From Pseudonocardia cypriaca (GTDB taxonomy: Bacteria > Actinomycetota > Actinomycetes > Mycobacteriales > Pseudonocardiaceae): a stretch of 64,000 nt of DNA. The DNA lies in the NCBI RefSeq assembly GCF_006717045.1, contig NZ_VFPH01000001.1, positions 868,001-932,000 on the forward strand, written 5' to 3'. Made by a program: the position numbers and the translations under genes. The notes under the pieces were generated by a model that saw only the letters and a program-made list of their open reading frames with translations, was not told the DNA's origin and ran no database searches. Positions 40,309-48,557 of this stretch are shown here, piece by piece; position 1 is the first letter of the stretch, and every line of letters starts with the position of its first letter.

Positions 40309-41519
40309 GGGCGTGCTCCCGGGTCGAGGGGGAGGAGGCGGGCGGCGATCGCGTCCGCCGGGCCCGGGTCGACCACGGCGAAGGCGTCGGCGGCGGCCGC
40401 GCCCCGCAACATCGCCGAGCCCGCACGGCCCACCGGCACGGCCCCGGACGGCTCGACGGCCACCGGGACGAGCCGGGTGTGCACCGGGTGCCGGGCGATC
40501 CCGCCCTGGACCGGCACCGCCATCAGCGCCGGGAGCGGTTCCCCGCGCAGCCCGGCCAGCGCGGGGACGGCGACGGTCAGGAACGCGGCCAGCGCGGCGA
40601 GGGGGTTGCCCGGCAGCCCCACCACCAGCGTGTCGCCGACCCGGGCCAGGGCCTGCGGGTGCCCGGGGCGGCACCGCACGCCGTCGACGAGGAGCTCGGC
40701 GCCGAGCTCGCCGAGCGTCGCCCGCAGGTGGTCGGCCGGGCCGGCCGCCGACGAACCCGAGACGAGCACCAGGTCGGCCGACCCGGTGGCCGCCGCCAGC
40801 GCGGCACGCAGAAGGGTCCTGCTGTCGGGGACCGCAACCGGCTCGGCGAGCCGGGCGCCCGCACGTGCGACGAGCCCGGGGAGCATCGGGCCGATCGCGT
40901 CCCGCACCCGCCCCGGCCCCGGCGGTCCGCTGCGGACCAGCTCGTCGCCGGTGACCAGCGCGGTGACCCGCGGCATCGGGTGCACGAGCAGCCGGTCGTG
41001 GCCCAGCGCGGCCGCGAGCCCCAGTGCCACCGGCGTGACCCGGGAGCCGGCGGGCAGCACCTCATCGCCCGCGGTGCACTCCTCGGCGGCCGGCCGGATG
41101 TGCCGGCCCCGTGGCGCCGCGCCGCGCAGCAGGTCCCCGTCCCGGACGGCATCCTCATCGGCCAGGACGGCGGTGGCGCCTGCGGGCAGGGGGGCGCCGG
41201 TCACCACGGCGCATGCCTCCCCCTCGCTCAGGAGCGCGGGGCCCGTCACTGCAGGAAAGCCACTCTCCTGAAGTCCGCGCCCGACCACGGTCCACGGCGG
41301 AGCGCCCCGCACCGCGTAGCCGTCCATCGCCGATCGCGGCACCGGCGGGTGGTCCGCCGCCGCGACCAGCGGGGCCGCCAGCACCGCCCCGTCGGCGTCG
41401 GCGAGGTCGACCTCGCGTGCAGGCAGCGCCGCCGCGGCGGCGTGGGCCACCTCGCGCGCCGCGTCCCACGCCAGCGTTCCCGTCACGGTCGCAGCGTGCC
41501 GCACGTCCGCGCTGGTCAT
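40296..41519 (-). CDS. moeA: Molybdopterin molybdenumtransferase
   Basis: A 407-aa MoeA. It has the substrate motif PVPRSAMDGYAV, domain-III GDTLVVGLPGNPLAALAAF and SGSSAAGPADHLR (mostly matching the SGGVSxGxxD loop but with the first Gly and Val changed). It inserts molybdate into adenylated molybdopterin. Its location inside the formate dehydrogenase operon, overlapping fdsD by 4 nt, suggests a dedicated copy for this enzyme; a housekeeping copy would be elsewhere. Confidence 0.9.
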   Translation of the reverse strand: MTSADVRHAATVTGTLAWDAAREVAHAAAAALPAREVDLADADGAVLAAPLVAAADHPPVPRSAMDGYAVRGAPPWTVVGRGLQESGFPAVTGPALLSEGEACAVVTGAPLPAGATAVLADEDAVRDGDLLRGAAPRGRHIRPAAEECTAGDEVLPAGSRVTPVALGLAAALGHDRLLVHPMPRVTALVTGDELVRSGPPGPGRVRDAIGPMLPGLVARAGARLAEPVAVPDSRTLLRAALAAATGSADLVLVSGSSAAGPADHLRATLGELGAELLVDGVRCRPGHPQALARVGDTLVVGLPGNPLAALAAFLTVAVPALAGLRGEPLPALMAVPVQGGIARHPVHTRLVPVAVEPSGAVPVGRAGSAMLRGAAAADAFAVVDPGPADAIAARLLPLDPGARPWAV

Positions 41520-41752
41520 CGCACACCGGCCGGGCGGAGCAGCTCCGCCGCTCGCAGCGCGATCGGGTCGAGCCCCGCGCCCCCGGCGGAGAGGTGCTCC
41601 AGGAGCGCGGTGCGCATCCGCGGCTCCCAGAACGCCCGGACGTGCGCGGCGATGGCCTCGGCGGCCTCGTCGAGCGGCCTGTGGGTGAACTGGGCGGCGA
41701 TGTCGTTGGCCAGCCGCACGTGGGGAGGTGTGCCGTCCATCTGCTCACTCAC
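41516..41752 (-). CDS. fdsD: Formate dehydrogenase delta subunit
   Basis: A 78-aa FdsD-like small subunit (HVRLANDIAAQFTHRPLDE then AAEAIAAHVRAFWEPRM). FdsD is needed for correct FDH assembly or maturation in soluble NAD-dependent enzymes. It starts at GTG 41752, overlapping the fdsA stop by 8 nt; ATG 41740 is the alternative. It overlaps moeA by 4 nt. Confidence 0.85.
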   Translation of the reverse strand: MSEQMDGTPPHVRLANDIAAQFTHRPLDEAAEAIAAHVRAFWEPRMRTALLEHLSAGGAGLDPIALRAAELLRPAGVR

Positions 41753-44570
41753 CCGCCGCGGGGACCGGCCGGGAGGCGAGCTCGTCGCGTACGGCCGCCT
41801 GTTCCGGCGCGAGCGCGACCTGCACCGCCGTGACCTTGTACTCCGGGCAGTTGGTGGCCCAGTCGGAGTTCTCGGTGGTCACGACGTTGGCTCCGGTGAC
41901 CGGGTGGTGGAAGGTCGTGTAGCAGACCCCCACCGGCATGCGTTCCGCGATCACCGCGCGCAGCGTGGTGCGCCCCACCCGGCTGGAGAGCGCGACCATG
42001 TCGCCGTCGGCGATGCCGCGCACCTCGGCGTCGTGCGGGTGCAGTTCGAGCAGGTCCTCGGGGTGCCAGGCCACGTTGGCCGTGCGCCGGGTCTGCGCGC
42101 CCACGTTGTACTGGGACAGGATCCGGCCGGTGGTGAGGATCAGCGGGAACTTCCGGGTGCTCCGCTCGCGCGTCGGCACGTAGGTGGTCTCGACGAACCG
42201 GCCCTTGCCGCGCACGAACCCGTCCACGTGCATGATCGGCGTGCCTTCTGGCGCCTTCTCGTTGCACGGCCACTGCACGCTGCCGACCTTGTCGAGGTGG
42301 TCGAACGAGACCCCGGCGAACGTCGGCGTGGTGAGCGCGATCTCGTCCATGATCTGGTCGGCCGAGTCGTAGTGCATCGGGTAGCCCATCGCCTGCGCGA
42401 TCTCGCAGACGATCTGCCACTCGTGCTTGCCGGTCTTCGGCGCCATCACCGGGCGGACGCGGTTGATGCGCCGCTCGGCGTTGGTGAACGTGCCGTCCTT
42501 TTCCAGGAACGAGGTGCCGGGCAGCAGCACGTGCGCGAACTTCGCGGTCTCGTTCTCGAACAGGTCCTGCACGACGAGCAGCTCGAGCGCGGCGAGGGCG
42601 GCGTGCACGTGCTGGGTGTTCGGGTCGGACTGCGCGATGTCCTCGCCCTGGACGAAGAGCGCGCGGAACGACCCGTCGATCGCGGAGTCGAACATGTTGG
42701 GGATGCGCAGCCCCGGCTCGTCGAGGATCGGCGTGCCCCACAGCTGCTCGTAGATCTCCCGGGCGCCGTCCTCCGAGACGTGCCGGTAGCCGGGCAGCTC
42801 GTGCGGGAACGAACCCATGTCGCAGGACCCCTGCACGTTGTTCTGGCCGCGCAGCGGGTTGACTCCGACGCCGTCGCGCCCGATGTTGCCGGTGGCCATC
42901 GCCAGGTTGGCCATGCCCATGACCATCGTGGAGCCCTGGCTGTGCTCGGTGACGCCGAGGCCGTAGTAGATGGCGGCGTTCCCACCGGTCGCGTAGAGCC
43001 TCGCCGCGGCCCGCAGCTCGGCGGCGGGCACACCGGTGATCTCCTCCACGGCTTCCGGACTGTGCTCGGGCCCGGCGATGAACGCCTCCCACTCCTCGAA
43101 GCCCTCGCAGCGGGCCTCGACGAACTCGCGGTCGACCAGGCCCTCGGTGACCACCACGTGCGCCATCGCGTTGACGACCGCGACGTTGGTGCCGGGGGCG
43201 AGCTGCAGGTGGTGGGCGGCTTCGACGTGCGGGGACCGGACGAGGTCGATGCGCCGCGGGTCGAGGACGATCAGCTCGGCGCCCTGCCGCAGCCTGCGCT
43301 TCATGCGCGAGGCGAAGACCGGGTGCCCGTCGGTGGGGTTGGCCCCGATCAGCAGGATCACGTCGGACTTCGCGACGGACTTGAAGTCCTGGGTGCCGGC
43401 CGACGTGCCGAAGGTCTGCTTGAGCCCGTAACCGGTCGGGGAGTGGCAGACGCGGGCGCAGGTGTCGACGTTGTTGTTGCCGAACACCGCGCGCACCATC
43501 TTCTGGACCGCGTAGACCTCCTCGTTCGTCGTGCGCGACGAGGTGATCGCCCCGATCGAGCTCGTGCCGTGCGCGGCCTGGATCTCCCGGAGCCGCCGCG
43601 CGGTGAACGAGATCGCCTCCTCCCAGGACACCTCGCGCCACGGGTCGGCGATCGACTCGCGCATCCGCGGCGCGAGCACCCGGTCGGGGTGGGAGGCGTA
43701 GCCGAACGCGAAGCGGCCCTTCACGCACGAGTGGCCCTCGTTCGCGCCACCGTCCTTGTACGGCACCATCCGGACCAGCTCGTCACCGCGCAGCTCGGCC
43801 TTGAACGAGCAGCCGACGCCGCAGTAGGCGCAGGTGGTGACGACGCTGCGGGTGGGCATGCCCAGCTCGATGACCGACTTCTCCTGCAGCGTCGCCGTGG
43901 GACAGGCCTGGACGCAGGCGCCGCACGAGACGCAGTCGGACTCCATGAACGACACACCGGCGCCCGCCGCGACCTTCGAGTCGAAGCCGCGGCCCTCGAT
44001 CGTCAGGGCGAGGGTGCCCTGCACCTCGTCGCAGGCCCGGACGCAGCGCGAGCAGGCGATGCACTTGGAGGCGTCGAAGTCGAAGTAGGGGTTCGAGGTG
44101 TCCTTCGGCGCGTCCATGTGGTTGGCCCCGGCGTCCACGCCGGAGCCGTAGCGCACCTCGCGCAGCCCGGTGACGCCCGCCATGTCCTGCAGTTCGCAGT
44201 CGCCGTTGGCCGAGCAGGTGAGGCAGTCGAGCGGGTGGTCGGAGATGTAGAGCTCCATCACGCCGCGGCGCAGCTTGCCCAGCTTCTCGGTCTGGGTGCG
44301 CACCACCATCCCCGGGGCGACTGGGGTGGTGCACGAGGCGGGCGTGCCGCGCGCGCCGTCGATCTCGACGACGCACAGGCGGCAGGAGCCGAACGCCTCC
44401 AGGGAGTCGGTGGCGCACAGCTTCGGGATGTCGAGGCCGGCCTGCTTGGCCGCCCGCATCACGGACGTGCCGGGCGGAACGGTGACCGGGACACCGTCGA
44501 TCGTGACCTCGACGGTGGCGGCGCCCTCGCGGGCCGGTGTGCCGTAGTCCGGTTCCTTCAGCAAACTCAT
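41745..44570 (-). CDS. fdsA: NAD-dependent formate dehydrogenase alpha subunit
   Basis: A 941-aa catalytic subunit. N-terminal NuoG-like region: [2Fe-2S] ligands (CATDSLEAFGSCRLC), a His/Cys [4Fe-4S] site (HPLDCLTCSANGDC) and two ferredoxin clusters (CIACSRCVRAC, CVSCGACVQAC). A further [4Fe-4S] (CAYCGVGC) opens the molybdopterin domain. The Mo ligand is Cys in RVCHSPTGYG, coded TGC, so this is a cysteine and not a selenocysteine enzyme. It oxidises formate to CO2, passing electrons to FdsB. ATG 44570 overlaps fdsB by 4 nt. Confidence 0.96.
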   Translation of the reverse strand: MSLLKEPDYGTPAREGAATVEVTIDGVPVTVPPGTSVMRAAKQAGLDIPKLCATDSLEAFGSCRLCVVEIDGARGTPASCTTPVAPGMVVRTQTEKLGKLRRGVMELYISDHPLDCLTCSANGDCELQDMAGVTGLREVRYGSGVDAGANHMDAPKDTSNPYFDFDASKCIACSRCVRACDEVQGTLALTIEGRGFDSKVAAGAGVSFMESDCVSCGACVQACPTATLQEKSVIELGMPTRSVVTTCAYCGVGCSFKAELRGDELVRMVPYKDGGANEGHSCVKGRFAFGYASHPDRVLAPRMRESIADPWREVSWEEAISFTARRLREIQAAHGTSSIGAITSSRTTNEEVYAVQKMVRAVFGNNNVDTCARVCHSPTGYGLKQTFGTSAGTQDFKSVAKSDVILLIGANPTDGHPVFASRMKRRLRQGAELIVLDPRRIDLVRSPHVEAAHHLQLAPGTNVAVVNAMAHVVVTEGLVDREFVEARCEGFEEWEAFIAGPEHSPEAVEEITGVPAAELRAAARLYATGGNAAIYYGLGVTEHSQGSTMVMGMANLAMATGNIGRDGVGVNPLRGQNNVQGSCDMGSFPHELPGYRHVSEDGAREIYEQLWGTPILDEPGLRIPNMFDSAIDGSFRALFVQGEDIAQSDPNTQHVHAALAALELLVVQDLFENETAKFAHVLLPGTSFLEKDGTFTNAERRINRVRPVMAPKTGKHEWQIVCEIAQAMGYPMHYDSADQIMDEIALTTPTFAGVSFDHLDKVGSVQWPCNEKAPEGTPIMHVDGFVRGKGRFVETTYVPTRERSTRKFPLILTTGRILSQYNVGAQTRRTANVAWHPEDLLELHPHDAEVRGIADGDMVALSSRVGRTTLRAVIAERMPVGVCYTTFHHPVTGANVVTTENSDWATNCPEYKVTAVQVALAPEQAAVRDELASRPVPAAGE

Positions 44571-46072
44571 CTCGCGAAGTCCTCCCCGAAGTGGCGCACC
44601 GCGCTGCGCACGGGCATGGGGGTCAGCCCGCCCATGGCGCAGAGCGACCCGTCGGTCATCAGCTCGCACAGGTCCTCGAGCAGCACGAGGTTCTTCTCGC
44701 GCTCCTGACCCGAGCGGATCCGGTCGATCGTCTCGACGCCCCGCACCGCACCGACCCGGCACGGCGTGCACTTCCCGCACGACTCCTCGGCGCAGAAGGA
44801 GAAGGCGAAGCGGGCCATCGAGGCCATGTCGACCGTGTCGTCGAAGACGACGATCCCGCCGTGCCCGAGCATCGCCCCGGCCTCGGCGAACGCCTCGTAG
44901 TCCATCGGCAGGTCGAACTTCTCGACCGGCAGGTAGGCCCCGAGCGGGCCGCCCACCTGCACGGCGCGGGCCGGGCGGCCGGACGCGGTGCCACCGCCGA
45001 GGTCGTTCACCAGCTCGCCGAGGGTGATCCCGAACGCGGTCTCGACGACCCCGCCGCGCGCGATGTTGCCGCCGAGCTGGAACACGCTGGTGCCACGAGA
45101 GCGGCCGACGCCCAGCGCGGCGTAGCTCGCGGCGCCGTCGGCGAGGATCGCGGGCACCGAGGCCAGCGAGAGCACGTTGTTGACGACGGTCGGGCGGCCG
45201 AAGAGCCCTTCGAGGGCCGGGATGGGCGGCTTGGCCCGCACCTGGCCGCGCTTGCCCTCGAGGCTCTCCAGCATCGAGGTCTCCTCGCCGCAGATGTAGG
45301 CACCCGCCCCGACCCGGACGTGCAGGTCGAAGTTGAGGTCCGAGCCGAGGATCCGCTCGCCGAGCCAGCCGCGCGCCCGGGCGGCCTCGATCGCCGCCGT
45401 CAGGGTCTCGACCGCGTCCGGGTACTCCGAGCGCAGGTAGACGTAGCCCTCGCCGGCACCGACGGCGTGCGCCGCGATCGTCATGCCCTCGATGAGGGTG
45501 AACGGGTCGCCCTCGATGAGCATCCGGTCGGCGAACGTGCCGGAGTCGCCCTCGTCGGCGTTGCAGCAGACGAACTTGATGTCCGCCTGCGCGCCGAGGA
45601 CCGTGCGCCACTTGATCCCGGTCGGGAAGCCGGCGCCCCCACGGCCGCGCAGCCCCGACTCGACGACGGCCTCGACCACCGCCGTCGGGCTCGTCCGCAG
45701 CGCAGCTCGCAGCCCTTCCAGGCCGCCGTGGGCCACGTAGTCGTCGGGCGAGAGCGGGTCGACGACCCCGACGCGGGCGAACGTCACCCGCTGCTGCCTG
45801 CGCATCCACGGCAGGTCCTCGACGATGCCCAGGTTCTCGCCGCGGCCCTCCAGCATGCCCGCCGCCACCAGCCCGTCGACGTCCTCCGGGGCCACCGGCC
45901 CGTAGCCGACGCGGCCGGCTGGGGTCTCCACCTCGACGAGGGGCTCCAGCCAGAGCATGCCGCGCGAGCCCGTGCGCACCACCTCGGCGCCGGCGGCGAC
46001 GAGCCGCTCGGCCACCGCGTCGGCGCCGACGGACCGGGCGGCGGAGTCCCTCGGGACGAACACCCGGCTCAC
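44567..46072 (-). CDS. fdsB: NAD-dependent formate dehydrogenase beta subunit (NuoF-like)
   Basis: A 501-aa diaphorase subunit: an N-terminal thioredoxin-like extension, then the NuoF core with FMN/NADH motifs LRGRGGAGFPTGIKW and GAGAYICGEETSMLESLEG and the [4Fe-4S] site ESCGKCTPCR. It moves electrons from the alpha subunit to NAD+. Start GTG 46072 overlaps the fdsG stop by 4 nt. Confidence 0.95.
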   Translation of the reverse strand: MSRVFVPRDSAARSVGADAVAERLVAAGAEVVRTGSRGMLWLEPLVEVETPAGRVGYGPVAPEDVDGLVAAGMLEGRGENLGIVEDLPWMRRQQRVTFARVGVVDPLSPDDYVAHGGLEGLRAALRTSPTAVVEAVVESGLRGRGGAGFPTGIKWRTVLGAQADIKFVCCNADEGDSGTFADRMLIEGDPFTLIEGMTIAAHAVGAGEGYVYLRSEYPDAVETLTAAIEAARARGWLGERILGSDLNFDLHVRVGAGAYICGEETSMLESLEGKRGQVRAKPPIPALEGLFGRPTVVNNVLSLASVPAILADGAASYAALGVGRSRGTSVFQLGGNIARGGVVETAFGITLGELVNDLGGGTASGRPARAVQVGGPLGAYLPVEKFDLPMDYEAFAEAGAMLGHGGIVVFDDTVDMASMARFAFSFCAEESCGKCTPCRVGAVRGVETIDRIRSGQEREKNLVLLEDLCELMTDGSLCAMGGLTPMPVRSAVRHFGEDFAR

Positions 46073-46554
46073 GGGACCACCTCGCCGAGCAGCGCGTCGA
46101 GGCGCGCGGGGCTCACCCGGCCGTGCAGGCGGCCGTCGACCTGCACGGCGGGGCCGAGTGCGCAGTTGCCGAGGCAGAAGACCTCGTCGAGGGTGACGGC
46201 TCCGTCGGAGGTGGTCTCGCCGAAGTCGACGCCGAGGCGGCGGCGGGCGTGCGCGCCGAGCGCCTCCGCCCCGACGGCCTGGCAGGCCTCGGCCCGGCAG
46301 ATCCGGAGCGTGGTGCGACCGCCCCGTTCGCGGCGGAAGTCGCGGTAGAACGTGACGACCCCGTGCACCTCGGCGGCGGAGAGGTTGAGCACGTCCGCGA
46401 TCACCGGGACGTCCGCCTGATCGATGTGGCCGAGGTCCTCCTGGATCGCGTGGAGTATCGGGATCAGGGGGCCGCGCAGCCCACGGCGAGCGGTCGCGAT
46501 CTCGCGTACCCGCCCCACCCGCAGTGCGGCGAGATCGGTGACGTTGGTCGTCAT
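46069..46554 (-). CDS. fdsG: NAD-dependent formate dehydrogenase gamma subunit (NuoE-like)
   Basis: A 161-aa thioredoxin-like [2Fe-2S] subunit with ligands ICRAEACQ and FCLGNC. It accompanies FdsB in the diaphorase module. ATG 46554 is the operon's first gene. The upstream 75 nt contain a TTGACC element, a TACAGT hexamer just before the start and a LysR-type dyad. Confidence 0.92.
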   Translation of the reverse strand: MTTNVTDLAALRVGRVREIATARRGLRGPLIPILHAIQEDLGHIDQADVPVIADVLNLSAAEVHGVVTFYRDFRRERGGRTTLRICRAEACQAVGAEALGAHARRRLGVDFGETTSDGAVTLDEVFCLGNCALGPAVQVDGRLHGRVSPARLDALLGEVVP

Positions 46555-46603
46555 ACTGTAGACAGTCGCCGTCTGACCTGCGGCGGGTCAAAGCAAACTT
46601 CGT

Positions 46604-46624
46604 GATCTCCCGATAAGCGAGATC
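46604..46624. promoter_or_regulatory. LysR-type operator candidate before fdsG
   Basis: GATCTC-N9-GAGATC, a perfect interrupted dyad with the T-N11-A form expected of LTTR sites, 50 nt upstream of fdsG. A LysR protein is known to regulate fds operons in Cupriavidus, but no lysR gene is adjacent here. Confidence 0.5.
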
Positions 46625-46626
46625 TA

Positions 46627-47193
46627 TCAGCCGCGGCGGTAGGCCCGTCCGCGCGGCGACAGCCGGTAGCCGACCTCCAGGCTCTCGGTCAGCCCCAGCT
46701 CCTTGAGCTTGCGGACGTCGCGCTTGAACGGCAGCGTCTCCCGGCCCATGCGCGCGGCGAGGTCGGGCGCGCGCACTCCGGGGTTCTCCGCGATCAGCTC
46801 CAGCACCGCCGCGGTCCACGGCCCGTTGGCCGAGGCCCGATCCATGCGCGCCAGCCGGGCGTCGATCTCGGCGCGGTCGGCCTGCGACAGCCGCCGCTTC
46901 GCCCGCAGCGCCACGCGCGGGTCGGGCCCGGCGAGCCGCACCCCGATCCGGTGGAGCTGCCCCTCCCCGCGCTGAGCCCGCTGGAGGGCGGCGAGGTCGG
47001 CGAAACCCGCCGCTCGCGCGTCGTCGGCGGTCAGCCCGGCCTCGTCGACGGGGTCGACCGAGGTGAACTCGAGGACGCCCACCGCCGTGCGCTGCGTGCC
47101 GCCCACCCGCACGCGCGGCCGGTCCCAGCGCCGGAACAGACACGTCACCGTGCCGGCTGCGATGGCGTCGAGGACGGGGCGACGGATCAGCAC
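46627..47193 (-). CDS. ASCH-like / winged-helix protein
   Basis: A 188-aa protein. The N-terminal about 75 residues (LIRRPVLDAIAAGTVTCLFR then RWDRPRVRVGGTQRTAVGVL) resemble an ASCH/PUA-like RNA-binding barrel. A basic helical linker follows, then a C-terminal winged helix (VRAPDLAARMGRETLPFKRD then VRKLKELGLTESLEVGYRLS). It could recognise RNA or modified bases. The GTG at 47193 has GAGGAC upstream. Assignment is by pattern only. Confidence 0.55.
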   Translation of the reverse strand: MLIRRPVLDAIAAGTVTCLFRRWDRPRVRVGGTQRTAVGVLEFTSVDPVDEAGLTADDARAAGFADLAALQRAQRGEGQLHRIGVRLAGPDPRVALRAKRRLSQADRAEIDARLARMDRASANGPWTAAVLELIAENPGVRAPDLAARMGRETLPFKRDVRKLKELGLTESLEVGYRLSPRGRAYRRG

Positions 47194-47236
47194 GGACCAC
47201 AGTGTCCTCTTGCCTCCGCTTCGCTCCGGCGGGCTC

Positions 47237-47329
47237 GCGGGCCTTCGAGGCGCCGTTCTGCTCCGCCGGTGCTCGGTCGCTCGTTCCTCGCTCCCTGCGC
47301 GCCTCCCCCGCAGAACGGCGCCGGCCCGC
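47237..47329. repeat. Long stem-loop repeat between the winged-helix gene and hrcA
   Basis: GGCGCCGTTCTGC (47249-47261) pairs perfectly with 47310-47322, and flanking GCGGGCC/GGCCCGC (47237-47243, 47323-47329) extend the stem to 20 bp with a 5-nt bulge; the loop is 48 nt. The 296-nt gap 47194-47489 is otherwise empty apart from a TAGACT -10-like element near 47447. A dispersed repeat or divergent-promoter structure. Confidence 0.65.
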
Positions 47330-47489
47330 TCGCGCGGTCGTGGGGCTCCGTCCTGGCGGGAGTGTCGCCGCCGCTTCACCCCGCCGGGTTCGGGCTCGCC
47401 GGCGCGCGGCACCCGCGGGCCCGCTCGCACCAGCGCAGAGCACATAGACTGGGGGAAGTCCACACAACATCGCCGGGAGGAGCGCTGTC

Positions 47490-48509
47490 GTGAACGCCGA
47501 CGAGCGACGCTTCGCCGTCCTGCGGGCGATCGTCGCCGACTACGTCGCCACCCACGAGCCCGTCGGCTCGAAGATGATCGTCGAGCGGCACAACCTGGGT
47601 GTCTCCAGCGCCACCGTCCGCAACGACATGGCGGTGCTGGAGGACGAGGGCCTGATCGCCCAGCCCCACACGAGCGCGGGGCGGGTGCCCACCGACAAGG
47701 GCTACCGGTTGTTCGTCGACCGGTTGGCGCAGGTCAAGCCGCTCTCGTCGGCGGAGCGCCGCGCTGTGCAGGCGTTCCTCGACGGCGCGGTCGACCTCGA
47801 CGACGTCCTCCGCCGCAGCGTGCGGCTGCTCGCCCAGCTCACCCGCCAGGTCGCGGTGGTGCAGTACCCCACGCTCACCAGGTCCACCGTGCGCCACTGC
47901 GAGATCGTGCAACTCACGCCCGCCCGGCTGATGGTGGTCGTGATCACCGACAGCGGCCGGGTCGACCAGCGCGTCGTCGACCTCGGCGACGTCACCTCCG
48001 ACGACGCCGTCTCGCAGCTGCGCACGCTGGTCAACGGCGCGCTCGTGGGACGGCCGCTCGCGGCCGCGTCCGCCGCCGTCGCCGAGCTGCCCAACACCGC
48101 GCCGGCCGACCTCCGCGACGCCATGATCGCGGTGTCGACGGTGCTGATCGAGACGCTCGTCGAGCACCCGGAGGAGCGGCTGCTCCTCGGCGGCACCGCC
48201 AACCTCACCCGCAGCGCCGCCGACTTCCCGCACTCGCTGCGCCGGGTGCTCGAGGCGCTCGAGGAGCAGGTGGTGGTGCTCAAGCTGCTGGCGTCCGCCC
48301 AGGAGCGGAGCATGGTCACCGTGCGCATCGGCGAGGAGAACGAGGCCGAGGAGATGCGCGACACCTCGGTGGTATCCATCGGTTACGGGCCGGGCACGGT
48401 GCTCGGCGGCATGGGCGTCGTGGGGCCCACGAGGATGGACTACCCGGGTTCCATCGCCGCCGTGCACGCGGTGGCCCGTTACGTTGGTGAGATCCTGGCT
48501 GGACGCTGA
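47490..48509 (+). CDS. hrcA: Heat-inducible transcription repressor HrcA
   Basis: A 339-aa HrcA: N-terminal winged helix (FAVLRAIVADYVATHEPVGS then KMIVERHNLGVSSATVRNDM), the HrcA-typical AGRVPTDKGYR, and the GAF-like core ending in GMGVVGPTRMDYPGS. It represses chaperone genes by binding CIRCE and needs GroEL for folding. GTG 47490 follows GGGAGGAG. No CIRCE (TTAGCACTC-N9-GAGTGCTAA) is seen upstream, so autoregulation by the classic site is not supported. Confidence 0.95.
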   Translation: MNADERRFAVLRAIVADYVATHEPVGSKMIVERHNLGVSSATVRNDMAVLEDEGLIAQPHTSAGRVPTDKGYRLFVDRLAQVKPLSSAERRAVQAFLDGAVDLDDVLRRSVRLLAQLTRQVAVVQYPTLTRSTVRHCEIVQLTPARLMVVVITDSGRVDQRVVDLGDVTSDDAVSQLRTLVNGALVGRPLAAASAAVAELPNTAPADLRDAMIAVSTVLIETLVEHPEERLLLGGTANLTRSAADFPHSLRRVLEALEEQVVVLKLLASAQERSMVTVRIGEENEAEEMRDTSVVSIGYGPGTVLGGMGVVGPTRMDYPGSIAAVHAVARYVGEILAGR

Positions 48510-48557
48510 CGAGCGGCGAGGAGCCGCATCCGGAGCATTCACTGACCGAGAAGGACC

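Noticed and set aside
41745..44570. Selenocysteine formate dehydrogenase
   Set aside because: The Mo-ligand codon is TGC (Cys) and the frame has no internal TGA.
40479..44708. A 1409-codon plus-strand open frame opposite moeA and fdsA
   Set aside because: Shadow of the formate dehydrogenase genes; no domain or start site, whereas the minus strand has intact catalytic motifs.
47194..47489. CIRCE operator before hrcA
   Set aside because: I searched by eye for TTAGCACTC and its complement with 9-nt spacing and found neither.
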